Shown here one piece after another: positions 1-9,094 of a DNA stretch of 64,000 nucleotides (within the stretch, counting starts at the first letter, position 1; every line of letters starts with the position of its first letter). The position numbers were made by a program, and so were the translations under genes. The notes under the pieces were generated by a model. It saw nothing but the letters and a program-made list of their open reading frames with translations, did not search any database and was not told the origin of the DNA. The stretch comes from Seonamhaeicola sp. S2-3 (GTDB lineage Bacteria > Bacteroidota > Bacteroidia > Flavobacteriales > Flavobacteriaceae), in assembly GCF_001971785.1 (NCBI RefSeq), contig NZ_CP019389.1, positions 3,359,001 through 3,423,000 on the forward strand, read 5' to 3'.

Positions 1-1
1 T

Positions 2-607
2 ATATCATTTGTTATTCTTATGTACATTTTTGGAGCCTTTTTACTGTTTGGAAATCAATTTGTGTTTTTGTGGGTAGGAAAAGAGCTTGGTGTAGATGGT
101 AGTTTTGAAGTTTGGCTCATTGCCATATTAATTATGATAGCATATACACTACCTCTTGTGCAAGGCTTTGGCAACTCAATTTTAGAAGCAAGAAATAAAT
201 TATCTTTTAAGGCTATTTTATATCTATCATTTTTAATACTAGGAGCCATATTTGGAGCTTATTTAGCTAAAAATCTTGGTGCATTAGGTATGATTTGCGG
301 AACGGTTTCTGGGTGGTTCATTGTTCAAAATGTCATGAATTTTTATTACCATAAAGTTATAGGCTTAAATATTTTAAGATTTTTCAAAGAACTCTCCCAT
401 AAAACAATCATCACAATAATTATCGTTATCTGCTTAGGATATTTAACTAATTACATTCCTGGTAATGGCTGGATTAACTTTATTATTAAAGCTATTTCCT
501 ATTCTATCATTTATGCAGTGTTAATATATAATTTTGGGTTTATTAATTATGAAAAAGAGTTGTTTAAAAGCTCTCTAAATCCAATCTTAAAAAAATTAAA
601 GTTATAA
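2..607 (+). CDS. Polysaccharide flippase-like membrane protein, C-terminal part (left-truncated)
   Basis: The reading frame is open from base 2, so the gene begins outside the window and only about 200 C-terminal residues are present. They form at least five hydrophobic segments separated by short Lys/Asn-rich loops and end in a basic tail. This matches the C-terminal half of Wzx/MATE-type lipid-linked oligosaccharide flippases, which move undecaprenyl-linked repeat units across the inner membrane. The next gene starts on the last base of the stop codon, so this is probably the first visible member of the polysaccharide operon. The Wzx assignment rests on topology and context, because the diagnostic N-terminal half is missing. 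Confidence 0.7.
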   Translation: MSFVILMYIFGAFLLFGNQFVFLWVGKELGVDGSFEVWLIAILIMIAYTLPLVQGFGNSILEARNKLSFKAILYLSFLILGAIFGAYLAKNLGALGMICGTVSGWFIVQNVMNFYYHKVIGLNILRFFKELSHKTIITIIIVICLGYLTNYIPGNGWINFIIKAISYSIIYAVLIYNFGFINYEKELFKSSLNPILKKLKL

Positions 608-1878
608 TGTTAAGATTAAATAAAATAAAATACCTTGATGAAGGAAAAAAAATAGCTTTTGACTATACGGTTGATGAAAAATTCAAATCGTATTTCCACT
701 CTTCAAATCAATATTATGCTTTATATGACCAAGACATAAGTAAAACTCCAAAAAGCATTGCTGTCATACCTTTTTTAGCAAATATAATGCCCATAGCATG
801 GTTTGTAGGTTTTGATGTATCTATAGACGAAATTGATGAGACATTTTTCAACTCACTAAAAATTTTAAAAGAACAATTTATAAAATATCATCCTAAAAAT
901 GATATCAAAGGAGAGTTACTGGTAAAAAAAATAATTAAAAACACTATTGATGGTAAGGAAACATCTCTCTTATTTAGTGGAGGCTTAGATTCTTTTGATT
1001 CATTAACTAGACACTATAACAAAAATCCATTTTTAATCTCAATCCATGGAGCAGATGTAGCTATAGATGATAAATTAAGGTGGGAAGAGTTTAAAAAATT
1101 CAATTCAGAAGAAAAAATATTAAACCATGATAGATTATTTTATATTGAATCTAATTTACGAGAATTTTACACCTATAAAGTAGATTTATTGGTAGATCAT
1201 TTAGGTTGGTGGGGTATGGTACAACACGGTATGGCTTTAATTGGTGTGTTAGCCCCCCTTAGCTATAAACACAAAATTACAGACATAAATATAGCTGCAT
1301 CTGCCACCAATGAAATAAACTACAGTTGGGGATCGTCTCCTTATATTGATGAAAACATGAAATGGGCTAACACAATAGTTACTCATGATGGTTATGAATT
1401 TAAACGTACAGAAAAAGCTCAAAATATAGTTGATTTTGCAAACAAAACAGGTTTCAATTTTAAATTACGTGTTTGTTATGCTGATGAACGAACAGGATAC
1501 AACTGCAACAAATGCCATAAATGCCAAAGAACTGCATTAAGTCTAATTTTAGCTAATGCAAACCCTAGCGATTATGGCTTTAATCTGCCAGATAATTTTT
1601 ATGATTTAATTTTTAAAAATTTTGGAAAAGATTGCGTCATGACTAAAGGTATTAAATACCAATGGACATGTATACAAGATATGGCAAAAAAAGCAGACTC
1701 TTTTTTTGTCTTAAACAATAAAGAAAAAGAACAAAAAGCTATCCAACGCTTTGCTCAACTAAATCTAGACTTAATTGTTAACAAGAACGCAGAAAAAGTC
1801 AAGAAAAATAAAAAAAGGAAACACATTTTAAGAAACAAGTTTCCTTTACTTTATAAATTATACCGAAAACTAAAATAA
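607..1878 (+). CDS. PP-loop ATPase-like protein of a polysaccharide cluster
   Basis: The 423-residue protein has an SGGLDS motif at residues 124-129. This is the pyrophosphate-binding PP-loop of N-type ATP pyrophosphatases such as asparagine synthetase, QueC and ThiI. A cysteine cluster (C290, C300, C303, C306, the last three as CNKCHKC) could bind zinc, as in QueC-like members. PP-loop enzymes adenylate a carboxylate, amide or similar group, so the protein may make a modified sugar or an amide or thio precursor. It lies between the flippase-like gene and a pyruvyl transferase with almost no spacing. The C-terminus is Lys-rich. I recognise the superfamily but not the substrate. Confidence 0.65.
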   Translation: MLRLNKIKYLDEGKKIAFDYTVDEKFKSYFHSSNQYYALYDQDISKTPKSIAVIPFLANIMPIAWFVGFDVSIDEIDETFFNSLKILKEQFIKYHPKNDIKGELLVKKIIKNTIDGKETSLLFSGGLDSFDSLTRHYNKNPFLISIHGADVAIDDKLRWEEFKKFNSEEKILNHDRLFYIESNLREFYTYKVDLLVDHLGWWGMVQHGMALIGVLAPLSYKHKITDINIAASATNEINYSWGSSPYIDENMKWANTIVTHDGYEFKRTEKAQNIVDFANKTGFNFKLRVCYADERTGYNCNKCHKCQRTALSLILANANPSDYGFNLPDNFYDLIFKNFGKDCVMTKGIKYQWTCIQDMAKKADSFFVLNNKEKEQKAIQRFAQLNLDLIVNKNAEKVKKNKKRKHILRNKFPLLYKLYRKLK

Positions 1879-1880
1879 CC

Positions 1881-2846
1881 ATGAAATACGGTCTTTTAAC
1901 ATACGACGAAAACAAACGCTTTTTCAATGTAGGCGATAACATACAAAGTCTTGCGGCAAAACAGTTTTTACCAAGAGTAGACATGCTCTTAAATAGAGAA
2001 CGTTTGGCTGATTATAAAGGTGAAAAAATAAAGCTTATAATGAATGGCTGGTTTACACATAATATTCATAATTGGGTACCTTCTGAAGATATAGATCCTA
2101 TATTTGTTTCTTTTCATATGAATAATACTGCTGCCCCAAGTATGTTAAATGATAAAGGTATAGCCTATTTAAAAAAGCACCAACCTATTGGCTGTAGAGA
2201 TCAATTTACTGCAGACACATTAAAAGCCAAAGGCATTGATGCCTTTTTTACGGGTTGTTTAACACTAACGTTAGATTCTTATAAAGTAGACGATTCTGAA
2301 AGAACTGATAATATATATATTGTAGACCCTTTATATAGCTATCCTAGGCCTGAAAAAATCTTTTATAATCTAAAAGCAACTGTTAGAAATATTTTAAATG
2401 GTTCTGCTTTTCAATTATCCAAAAAGAACAAACATCTTAAAAAATTTATTGATGATAATCTTTTAAATTCAGCAGAATTTATAAATCAAGAACCGCCTTC
2501 AAATACCTATACTGATGAACAAAAATTTGAAATGGCTGAAACTTTATTAAAAAAATATGCACGAGCTAAATTAGTAATTACATCTAGAATACATTGTGCT
2601 TTACCTTGTTTAGCATTGGGTACGCCTGTTATTTTTATTAATGGCTTTGATAGCTTTGTAGATTCTTGTCGTTTCGACGGTATTTTAGAACTCTTTAATC
2701 GTATAGATATTAATAGTAAAACGGGTGAATTTACTTCAAATTTTGGTTTAAAAGGAAAAATAGATGAAAATACAAATATTAAAAACCTTGAAAAACATCA
2801 TGAATTAGCAAATTCTCTTAAAGAAAAAGTAAAAAGCTTAATTTAA
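1881..2846 (+). CDS. Polysaccharide pyruvyl transferase family protein
   Basis: The 321-residue protein begins with a segment containing FNVGDNIQS and has later blocks GCRDQFT, FFTGCLTLTL and SRIHCALPCLALGTPVI. These are the recurring blocks of the CsaB/WcaK pyruvyl transferase family. Members transfer pyruvate from phosphoenolpyruvate as a ketal onto sugars of exopolysaccharides or cell-wall polymers, normally in the cytoplasm before export. It starts 3 bases after the upstream gene and precedes two glycosyltransferases, so it is probably co-transcribed. An acidic pyruvyl ketal on the repeat unit is the inferred product. Some family members have other activities, so the acceptor is unknown. 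Confidence 0.8.
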   Translation: MKYGLLTYDENKRFFNVGDNIQSLAAKQFLPRVDMLLNRERLADYKGEKIKLIMNGWFTHNIHNWVPSEDIDPIFVSFHMNNTAAPSMLNDKGIAYLKKHQPIGCRDQFTADTLKAKGIDAFFTGCLTLTLDSYKVDDSERTDNIYIVDPLYSYPRPEKIFYNLKATVRNILNGSAFQLSKKNKHLKKFIDDNLLNSAEFINQEPPSNTYTDEQKFEMAETLLKKYARAKLVITSRIHCALPCLALGTPVIFINGFDSFVDSCRFDGILELFNRIDINSKTGEFTSNFGLKGKIDENTNIKNLEKHHELANSLKEKVKSLI

Positions 2847-2860
2847 AACCTCTTATAATC

Positions 2861-3973
2861 TTGACTAATTTATTATACATAGTAAATCGTATTGATGGCC
2901 CTGGCGGGCTAGAACGGGTACTATCTATAAAAGCTAGTTACTTGGCAGATAATTATGCTTACAAGGTGCATATCTTAACATTAAATCAAGATACCAACAC
3001 TCTATTTTATAATTTTAGTAAAAAAATACAATATCATAACATCAAAGTTGGGGGCAATGCATTTGCCTACTTAAAAAGCTACAAAAAAGGCATTCAAGAT
3101 AAAATTAAGGAGATTGCTCCAGATATTATACTAGTTTGTGATGATGGACTTAAAGGCTTACTTTTTCCTTTAATTATAGGCAAACCCTGTCCTTTAATTT
3201 ATGAACGACATGTTTCTAAAAATGCAGAATTACAAGTAAAAACACCAAATATTTATCAAAAAATAAGCACATGGCTTAAATTTAAGCTAATGAATCTGGG
3301 TGCTAAACAATATGATAAATTTGTAGTGCTTACTAGTGGTAACAAAAAAGAATGGCATCTAAAAAATATAACGGTAATTCCTAACCCACTCTCATTTTAT
3401 CCTAATACCCCTAGTTCTTTAAACAAAAAAAATGTGATTGCTGTAGGGAAACAATGTTTTCAAAAAGGATATGACCGTTTATTAAAAGCCTGGGGGCTAG
3501 TTCATAAATCTTTTCCAGATTGGAATCTTAATATTTATGGTACAATTAATAAAAATGAAAAATTAGAGACCTTAGCAAAAGAACTTAATATTTCTAATTC
3601 GGTAAATTTTCATAAACCCGTAAAAAATATAGCAGAAAAATACCAAGAATCATCTATTTATGTCATGTCTTCTCGCTACGAAGGATTTGGTATGGTACTT
3701 ACAGAAGCCATGGCTTATGGCGTACCATGCATTTCTTTTAATTGTCCACATGGTCCTAGTGATATTATTAAAGATGGAGAAGATGGTTTTCTTGTTCCAA
3801 ATGGAAATGTAAATATGCTTAGTGATAAAATTAAAACATTAATAGAGGATAGTGAATTAAGAAAAAATTTAGGAGAGAATGCAAGACAAAATGTAAAGAA
3901 TTATTTACCAGAGTTTGTGGTTAAACAATGGGATATGCTTTTTAAAGAACTATTAAAACACAAAACAGTATGA
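2861..3973 (+). CDS. Glycosyltransferase family 4 (TTG start)
   Basis: This 370-residue GT-B fold protein has a glycine-rich GPGGLERV loop near residue 14. The C-terminal donor-binding signature is SSRYEGFGMVLTEAMAYG, which carries the E-x7-E pattern of retaining GT4 enzymes, followed by CPHGPSDII. It should transfer a sugar from a nucleotide donor to the growing lipid-linked repeat unit on the cytoplasmic face. No ATG lies close to the conserved N-terminus, and a TTG codon at the given start fits best. Its 3' end overlaps the next gene by 4 bases (ATGA). The next gene is a clear paralog with the same CPHGP block, so tandem duplication is likely. Confidence 0.87.
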   Translation: MTNLLYIVNRIDGPGGLERVLSIKASYLADNYAYKVHILTLNQDTNTLFYNFSKKIQYHNIKVGGNAFAYLKSYKKGIQDKIKEIAPDIILVCDDGLKGLLFPLIIGKPCPLIYERHVSKNAELQVKTPNIYQKISTWLKFKLMNLGAKQYDKFVVLTSGNKKEWHLKNITVIPNPLSFYPNTPSSLNKKNVIAVGKQCFQKGYDRLLKAWGLVHKSFPDWNLNIYGTINKNEKLETLAKELNISNSVNFHKPVKNIAEKYQESSIYVMSSRYEGFGMVLTEAMAYGVPCISFNCPHGPSDIIKDGEDGFLVPNGNVNMLSDKIKTLIEDSELRKNLGENARQNVKNYLPEFVVKQWDMLFKELLKHKTV

Positions 3974-5088
3974 AAATTGTTTTTTTAATAGATCAAGTAC
4001 ATCGGCACGGAGGTATAGAACGTGTATTGTCTATAAAAGCCAATTATCTTGCTAATAATAGTGATAATGCTGTTTATATTATAACTTCAGAACAAAATAA
4101 AAACAAAGCTTGTTATCACTTTAATTCTAATATTACTTTTAAAGATTTAGGTGTAAATTACCATAGAAACTTATCCTATTTTCATCCTAAAAATGTATTA
4201 AAAATCCCAAAACACATACGCTTAGTAAAGCAAACTCTAAATGAAATAAAACCAGATATTGTTGTGGTTTGTAGCCATAGTGTCGATACCTATTTTGTAC
4301 CATTTATTAAGAAATCTATACCTAAAGTTAAAGAATTTCATTTTTCTAAATCTATAGAAATTCCGTATCGAAAAAAAGGGGCTAAATCAAAGAAAAAGTA
4401 CTTTTTATATTTTGCTGATTTTGTCGAAAAAAAATACGATAAGCTTGTTGTGTTAAATAAAGATGAAGCTAGTTATTACAAATCTAATAATATTGCCGTA
4501 ATACCTAACCCCTTAACCTTTTATCCCTCACAAGTATCTCAATTAAATAAACCCGTTGCTATTGCTGCTGGTAGAATTGCACCTGTAAAACAGTTTGATT
4601 TACTTGTAGACATATGGGAACAAATACATAAAAAAAATAACAATTGGCAATTACATATATATGGCGAAGGTGATAAAAATTATGTGAGTACATTGCAGAA
4701 AAAAATTGATGAAAAGCATTTGTCAAAACACATACTATTAAAGGGCAAAACAGATAACATACAAGATAAGATGTTAAATGCATCGGTGTTTTTAATGACC
4801 TCAGATAATGAATGCTTTCCCTTAGTTTTATTAGAAGCCCAAGCCTGTGGATTACCTATAGTGTCTTTTGATTGTCCACATGGCCCTAGAAACATAATAA
4901 GTAATAAAAACGGTATACTAATACCTCCAAAAAACCAAACAAAATTTGCCAATGCGGTTATAAAAGTTATAAATAATGAAACATTAAGAATGAATTTTGG
5001 ACAGCATGCTAGAGAAAATGCAGCTAGCTATAATGTAAAAGCTATCATGGACAAGTGGTTAACAATTTTCAATCAATTAATAAAATAA
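3970..5088 (+). CDS. Glycosyltransferase family 4
   Basis: This 372-residue GT4 enzyme has an N-terminal HRHGGIERV loop, an AAGRIAPVKQFD segment at the start of the donor-binding domain and an E-x7-E-like block (DNECFPLVLLEAQACGLP) followed by CPHGPRNII. It aligns by eye with the gene immediately upstream along most of its length. The role is sugar transfer to the lipid-linked oligosaccharide in the cytoplasm; donor and acceptor cannot be read from sequence. The 4-base overlap with the upstream gene points to translational coupling. The spacing of 4 bases to the next gene keeps it in the operon. Confidence 0.87.
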   Translation: MKIVFLIDQVHRHGGIERVLSIKANYLANNSDNAVYIITSEQNKNKACYHFNSNITFKDLGVNYHRNLSYFHPKNVLKIPKHIRLVKQTLNEIKPDIVVVCSHSVDTYFVPFIKKSIPKVKEFHFSKSIEIPYRKKGAKSKKKYFLYFADFVEKKYDKLVVLNKDEASYYKSNNIAVIPNPLTFYPSQVSQLNKPVAIAAGRIAPVKQFDLLVDIWEQIHKKNNNWQLHIYGEGDKNYVSTLQKKIDEKHLSKHILLKGKTDNIQDKMLNASVFLMTSDNECFPLVLLEAQACGLPIVSFDCPHGPRNIISNKNGILIPPKNQTKFANAVIKVINNETLRMNFGQHARENAASYNVKAIMDKWLTIFNQLIK

Positions 5089-5092
5089 AAGT

Positions 5093-5650
5093 ATGAGAAC
5101 AATACTATTTTATATTTATAGAGTTTTGTTAATCCCTCATGTTGTACTTTATTTATTTAGCACCAATAAAGAAACAATTAGTAAAGATTTAGATAGATGG
5201 TGTGTTGCAAAAAGTATAAAAGGCTCTAAAATTAATAGTTTACTATATTTATTGTGCCATTCTAAAGATTTTAGAACTATTTTTTATTTTAGAATTAATA
5301 ACCCTATAAAGCATTTATTTAAATTATATTGTAAAGGAGAACAAAACTTTACTATAGATGTCAATACCAAACTAGGGGGAGGCATTTTAACGGGTCACCC
5401 CTACTGTACTATTTTAAACGCTAAATCTATAGGAGAAAATTTTTATGTAAATCACTTAGTAACCGTTGGGGAAATTGACGGTAAAAAACCAACCATAGGT
5501 AATAATGTTTCTATTTTTACAGGAGCCATTGTTATTGGTGATATTGTTATTGGAGATAATGCCAAAATTGGTGCGGGTGCTGTAGTGGTTAAAAATGTTC
5601 CAGAAAATGCTACCGTTGTTGGGAATCCTGCAAAAATTATTAATAAGTAA
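5093..5650 (+). CDS. Serine O-acetyltransferase-like hexapeptide acetyltransferase
   Basis: This 185-residue protein has a mostly alpha-helical N-terminal 80 residues and a C-terminal left-handed beta-helix of hexapeptide repeats (for example IGNNVSIFTGAIVIGDIVIGD). It ends with the typical VGNPAKII closing block. The layout resembles CysE/WbbJ-type acetyltransferases, which use acetyl-CoA. In a capsule locus such proteins usually O- or N-acetylate a sugar of the repeat unit, rather than making O-acetylserine for cysteine synthesis. It lies between a GT4 gene and an FkbH-like gene with short spacers. The acceptor is not predictable. Confidence 0.78.
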   Translation: MRTILFYIYRVLLIPHVVLYLFSTNKETISKDLDRWCVAKSIKGSKINSLLYLLCHSKDFRTIFYFRINNPIKHLFKLYCKGEQNFTIDVNTKLGGGILTGHPYCTILNAKSIGENFYVNHLVTVGEIDGKKPTIGNNVSIFTGAIVIGDIVIGDNAKIGAGAVVVKNVPENATVVGNPAKIINK

Positions 5651-5664
5651 AATTTCAAATTTGT

Positions 5665-7397
5665 ATGCAACAAAATATAATGAGTTTTAGAGAATTACAA
5701 AAAATAGCAAAACAAGTTTCTAAAGGGGGAACCCCAATAAAAATTGCAGTATTAGCAAACCATACAACTACATTTTTTTGTAAAGCTTTAGAAAATTATT
5801 TATTAGTAGAAGGCTATAATCCTTCTATATACGAAGCTGGCTATGACCAAATAGATATTACCATTATTGATAGCTCATCTAAGTTATATGAGATTAATCC
5901 TGAAATAGTTATAATTTTTGAATCATCACTAAAACTAAAAGATAATTTCTATGCCTTAAAATCTAACGAAGAGCGCTCTCATTTTTCAAGTAGAATTTCT
6001 GATTTAATTAACTCCAGAATAGCTGGATTACAGAGTGGTAATATAAATTCAAAAATTATTTACATGTCATATGAGTTGATAGACGACCAAATTTATGGCA
6101 ATCTATTTTCAAAAATAACGCATAGCTTCTATAATCAACTTTGGAAAATTAATAATAGATTAATTGAAATATCTGAAAAAGAAAATAATTTCTATGTATT
6201 TGATATTAATAAATACATAAAAAATTTAAATGATTACAGAGATTGGGCATCTTACATAAATTCAGACCTACACTACTCCATTGATACTCATACACATATA
6301 AGCTATCATGTAACTAAATTTGCTAAGGCTTTTAAAGGTAGTTTTAAGAAATGTTTAATCCTTGATTTAGATAATACGCTTTGGGAGGCATTATAGGAGA
6401 TGACGGATTAGAAAAAATACAAATTGGGTCTTTAGGTATAGGAAAAGCATTTACAAAAATTCAAAAATGGGCAAAAGAATTAAAAAATAGAGGTATAATC
6501 TTAGCTATTTGTTCTAAAAACAATGAAGAAATAGCTAAAAACCCGTTTGTAAACCATAATGAAATGGTTTTAAAACTAGAGGATATCTCTGTTTTTGTTG
6601 CTAACTGGAATAATAAAGCCGATAATATTAGGTACATTCAAGAAGTCCTTAATATAGGATTTGACTCAATGGTGTTTATTGATGATAATCCAGCCGAAAG
6701 AGAAATTGTAAGACAAAGTATTCCAGAGATAACAGTACCAGAACTCCCTGAAGACCCTGCGCTTTACTTACCCTATTTAACTAATTTAAATTTATTTGAA
6801 ACGGTATCATATTCAAAAAATGATAATGATAGAACATTACAATATCAGCAAGAAGCTGAAAGACGTAAATTAATTTCACAAGTCACAAATATGGATGACT
6901 ACCTAAAATCTTTAGAAATGTATGGTAGCATTAGTGATTTTAGACAAAAGGATGTTTCTCGTATTGCACAATTAACTCAAAGATCTAATCAGTTTAATCT
7001 TCGTACTAAAAGGTATACAGAAGATGATATCATAAAATTTATGAACTCTAAAAACCATTTAACCTATAGTGTTAAGTTAAAAGATAAATTTGGTGACTAC
7101 GGGTTAATTTCTGTTATAATACTTGAAAAAACTTCTAGCAATGTCTTTTTCATTGACACTTGGATTATGAGTTGTCGTGTATTAAAACGTGATGTCGAAT
7201 ATTATGCCCTCAACAAAATAGTTGATGATTTACAAAAATTAAAAATCGACACTTTACAAGGTGAATACTTAGAAACAGCAAAAAATAGTTTAGTTGCTGA
7301 TTTATTAGAAAAACTCACATTTTCAAAAGAAAAAAATGATAAGATTTATAGTTTAAACACAAATACTTATAAACCCTTTAAACACTTTATTTTATGA
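5665..7397 (+). pseudogene. FkbH-like HAD-IIIC family protein, split by a one-base frameshift
   Basis: Two frames together encode one FkbH-like protein of about 577 residues. The first frame (5665-6396) has an N-terminal domain of about 225 residues and then LILDLDNTLW, the HAD nucleophile motif (D234, D236), and hits a TAG at 6394. The second frame continues with GGIIGDDGLEKI from about 6384, later FIDDNPAERE, and a C-terminal GNAT-like domain to 7397. Restoring one G in the GGG run at 6383-6385 joins them exactly as in intact homologs. FkbH proteins dephosphorylate 1,3-bisphosphoglycerate and load glyceryl onto an ACP, and the ACP gene follows at once. The break may be a real recent mutation or a sequencing error. 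Everything downstream is still intact. Confidence 0.85.
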
Positions 7398-7630
7398 ATG
7401 ATTATTTAAATGAATTAACTCTACTTTTTCAAGAAGTTTTAGAAAATGAAGATATTAATTTAACAGAAGAAACAAATGCAAATGATATAGATGAATGGGA
7501 CTCAATAAATCATATCTATTTAGTTGTTGAAATTGAAAAAAAATTCAACATAAAATTTAGTAGCTCTCAAATTCTAGAATGGAAAAATGTTGGTGACATA
7601 ATAACTTCCATAAAAGAAAAAATGAAATAA
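7394..7630 (+). CDS. Acyl carrier protein
   Basis: This small acidic protein of 78 residues has the ACP signature DEWDSINHIYLV, in which S37 is the expected 4'-phosphopantetheine attachment site. Hydrophobic helix spacing matches ACP/PCP domains. It overlaps the end of the FkbH-like reading frame by 4 bases and is followed 4 bases later by an MBOAT gene. This places it as a dedicated carrier that receives an acyl group (glyceryl in characterised FkbH systems) and presents it to a partner. It is distinct from a housekeeping fatty-acid ACP because of its divergent sequence and locus. Confidence 0.88.
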   Translation: MNDYLNELTLLFQEVLENEDINLTEETNANDIDEWDSINHIYLVVEIEKKFNIKFSSSQILEWKNVGDIITSIKEKMK

Positions 7631-7634
7631 AAAT

Positions 7635-9089
7635 ATGCTATTTAATTCTTTTGACTTTTTTATTTTTTTACCAATTGTATTTCTATTGTATTGGTTGGTT
7701 TTAAACAAGTATTTAAAAATACAAAACCTACTTTTATTAATAGCTAGTTATGTTTTTTACGGTTGGTGGGATTGGAGATTTTTATCTCTTATCCTTTTAA
7801 GTACATTAATTGATTACTTTGTAGGTATACAGATATTTAAGAATATAGAAAACTCGAAAAAAAAGAGATTATGGCTGTGGGTATCAATGAGTTTTAATTT
7901 AGGCATATTAGGGTTCTTTAAATATTTTAATTTCTTTATAGACTCATGGATTAGTGCCTTTAATTCCATTGGTTATGAAATGGAATATTACTCTTTAAAT
8001 ATTATTTTACCTGTCGGGATTTCTTTTTACACATTTCAAACTATGTCATATTCACTAGACATAAGTAAAAGAAAACTAGAACCAACAAAAGATTTTATTG
8101 CATTTGCCACATTTGTAGCATTCTTTCCGCAATTAGTTGCTGGCCCTATTGAAAGGGCATCAAATTTACTTCCGCAATTTTTCAAAAAACGTCATTTTGA
8201 TTACAAAATGGCTATTGATGGTGGACGGCAAATTTTATGGGGTTTACTAAAAAAAGTTGTTATAGCAGACAATTGTGCCTCATATGTAGATGATATTTTT
8301 CAAAATTTCTCTAATTATTCTAGTGCTTCTTTAATTTTAGGTGTAGTTATTTTTGCTTTTCAAATTTATGCCGACTTTAGCGGATATACAGATATAGCCA
8401 TAGGTGTGGCAAAATTATTTGGATTTGAATTTAAAAGAAATTTTAATTACCCTTACTTCTCAACAAATATTTCAGATTTTTGGAAGAAATGGCATATATC
8501 ACTGTCTAGTTGGTTAAATGATTACTTATTTACTCCACTTGCTGTTGAATTCAGAAACTATAAAAAATATGGTATTTTTATGGCAGTTTTTATAACCTTT
8601 TTAATCTCAGGTTTATGGCACGGTGCTGGTTGGAATTATATCTTTTGGGGTGGTATACATGGCTTATTTTATATTCCTATAATTTTTTCTCAAAAAAGAT
8701 TTAGCTCAATTTCCACCAATAAAGTTGTAAAAAATAAAGGCGCAACTTACAAAGACATCCCTAAAATAATTTTAACATTTTTTATGGTTTGCTTTACCTA
8801 TATATTTTTTAGATCTACTAGTTTAAAAAATGCATTTGCTTTCAATGAAGCTGTTTGGGATGGATTATTCAAACAAAATATTCTTGATATAAAAACTCCA
8901 GATATCACATTACTTATATTTATTCCTTTATTGATAATCACTGAATGGTTTCAGCAAAGTAAAGATTTCGGACTAGACATTCAGAACATTAATAGTAAAT
9001 TGGTGAGATGGCTTATATATATCCTTATTTTATTTACAATTTTAATTTTTGGAGCTAAATCAAAATCTTTTATCTATTTTCAATTTTAA
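7635..9089 (+). CDS. MBOAT family O-acyltransferase (AlgI/DltB-like)
   Basis: This 484-residue polytopic protein is of the membrane-bound O-acyltransferase family. It has about ten hydrophobic segments, the conserved block QLVAGPIERASNLLPQ and the motif GLWHGAGWNYIFWGG containing the catalytic-type histidine. MBOATs of this subfamily move acyl groups across or at the membrane onto polysaccharides such as alginate, or onto teichoic acids. Compared with the other two MBOATs in the window, it has DYLFTPLAVEF where they have the usual YIPLGGS block, so it may use a different donor. The FkbH-like and ACP genes directly upstream suggest an ACP-borne donor. It ends with FIYFQF, like its two paralogs. 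Confidence 0.9.
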   Translation: MLFNSFDFFIFLPIVFLLYWLVLNKYLKIQNLLLLIASYVFYGWWDWRFLSLILLSTLIDYFVGIQIFKNIENSKKKRLWLWVSMSFNLGILGFFKYFNFFIDSWISAFNSIGYEMEYYSLNIILPVGISFYTFQTMSYSLDISKRKLEPTKDFIAFATFVAFFPQLVAGPIERASNLLPQFFKKRHFDYKMAIDGGRQILWGLLKKVVIADNCASYVDDIFQNFSNYSSASLILGVVIFAFQIYADFSGYTDIAIGVAKLFGFEFKRNFNYPYFSTNISDFWKKWHISLSSWLNDYLFTPLAVEFRNYKKYGIFMAVFITFLISGLWHGAGWNYIFWGGIHGLFYIPIIFSQKRFSSISTNKVVKNKGATYKDIPKIILTFFMVCFTYIFFRSTSLKNAFAFNEAVWDGLFKQNILDIKTPDITLLIFIPLLIITEWFQQSKDFGLDIQNINSKLVRWLIYILILFTILIFGAKSKSFIYFQF

Positions 9090-9094
9090 TAAAT

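Noticed and set aside
6376-6396. Programmed -1 frameshift in the FkbH-like gene
   Set aside because: There is no X XXY YYZ heptamer in the zero frame here and no obvious downstream structure. A base deletion is simpler.
6381-7397. Downstream half of the FkbH-like gene as an independent gene starting with TTG
   Set aside because: The protein begins in the middle of a HAD domain and lacks the nucleophile motif, which is at the end of the preceding frame. A single missing base explains both.
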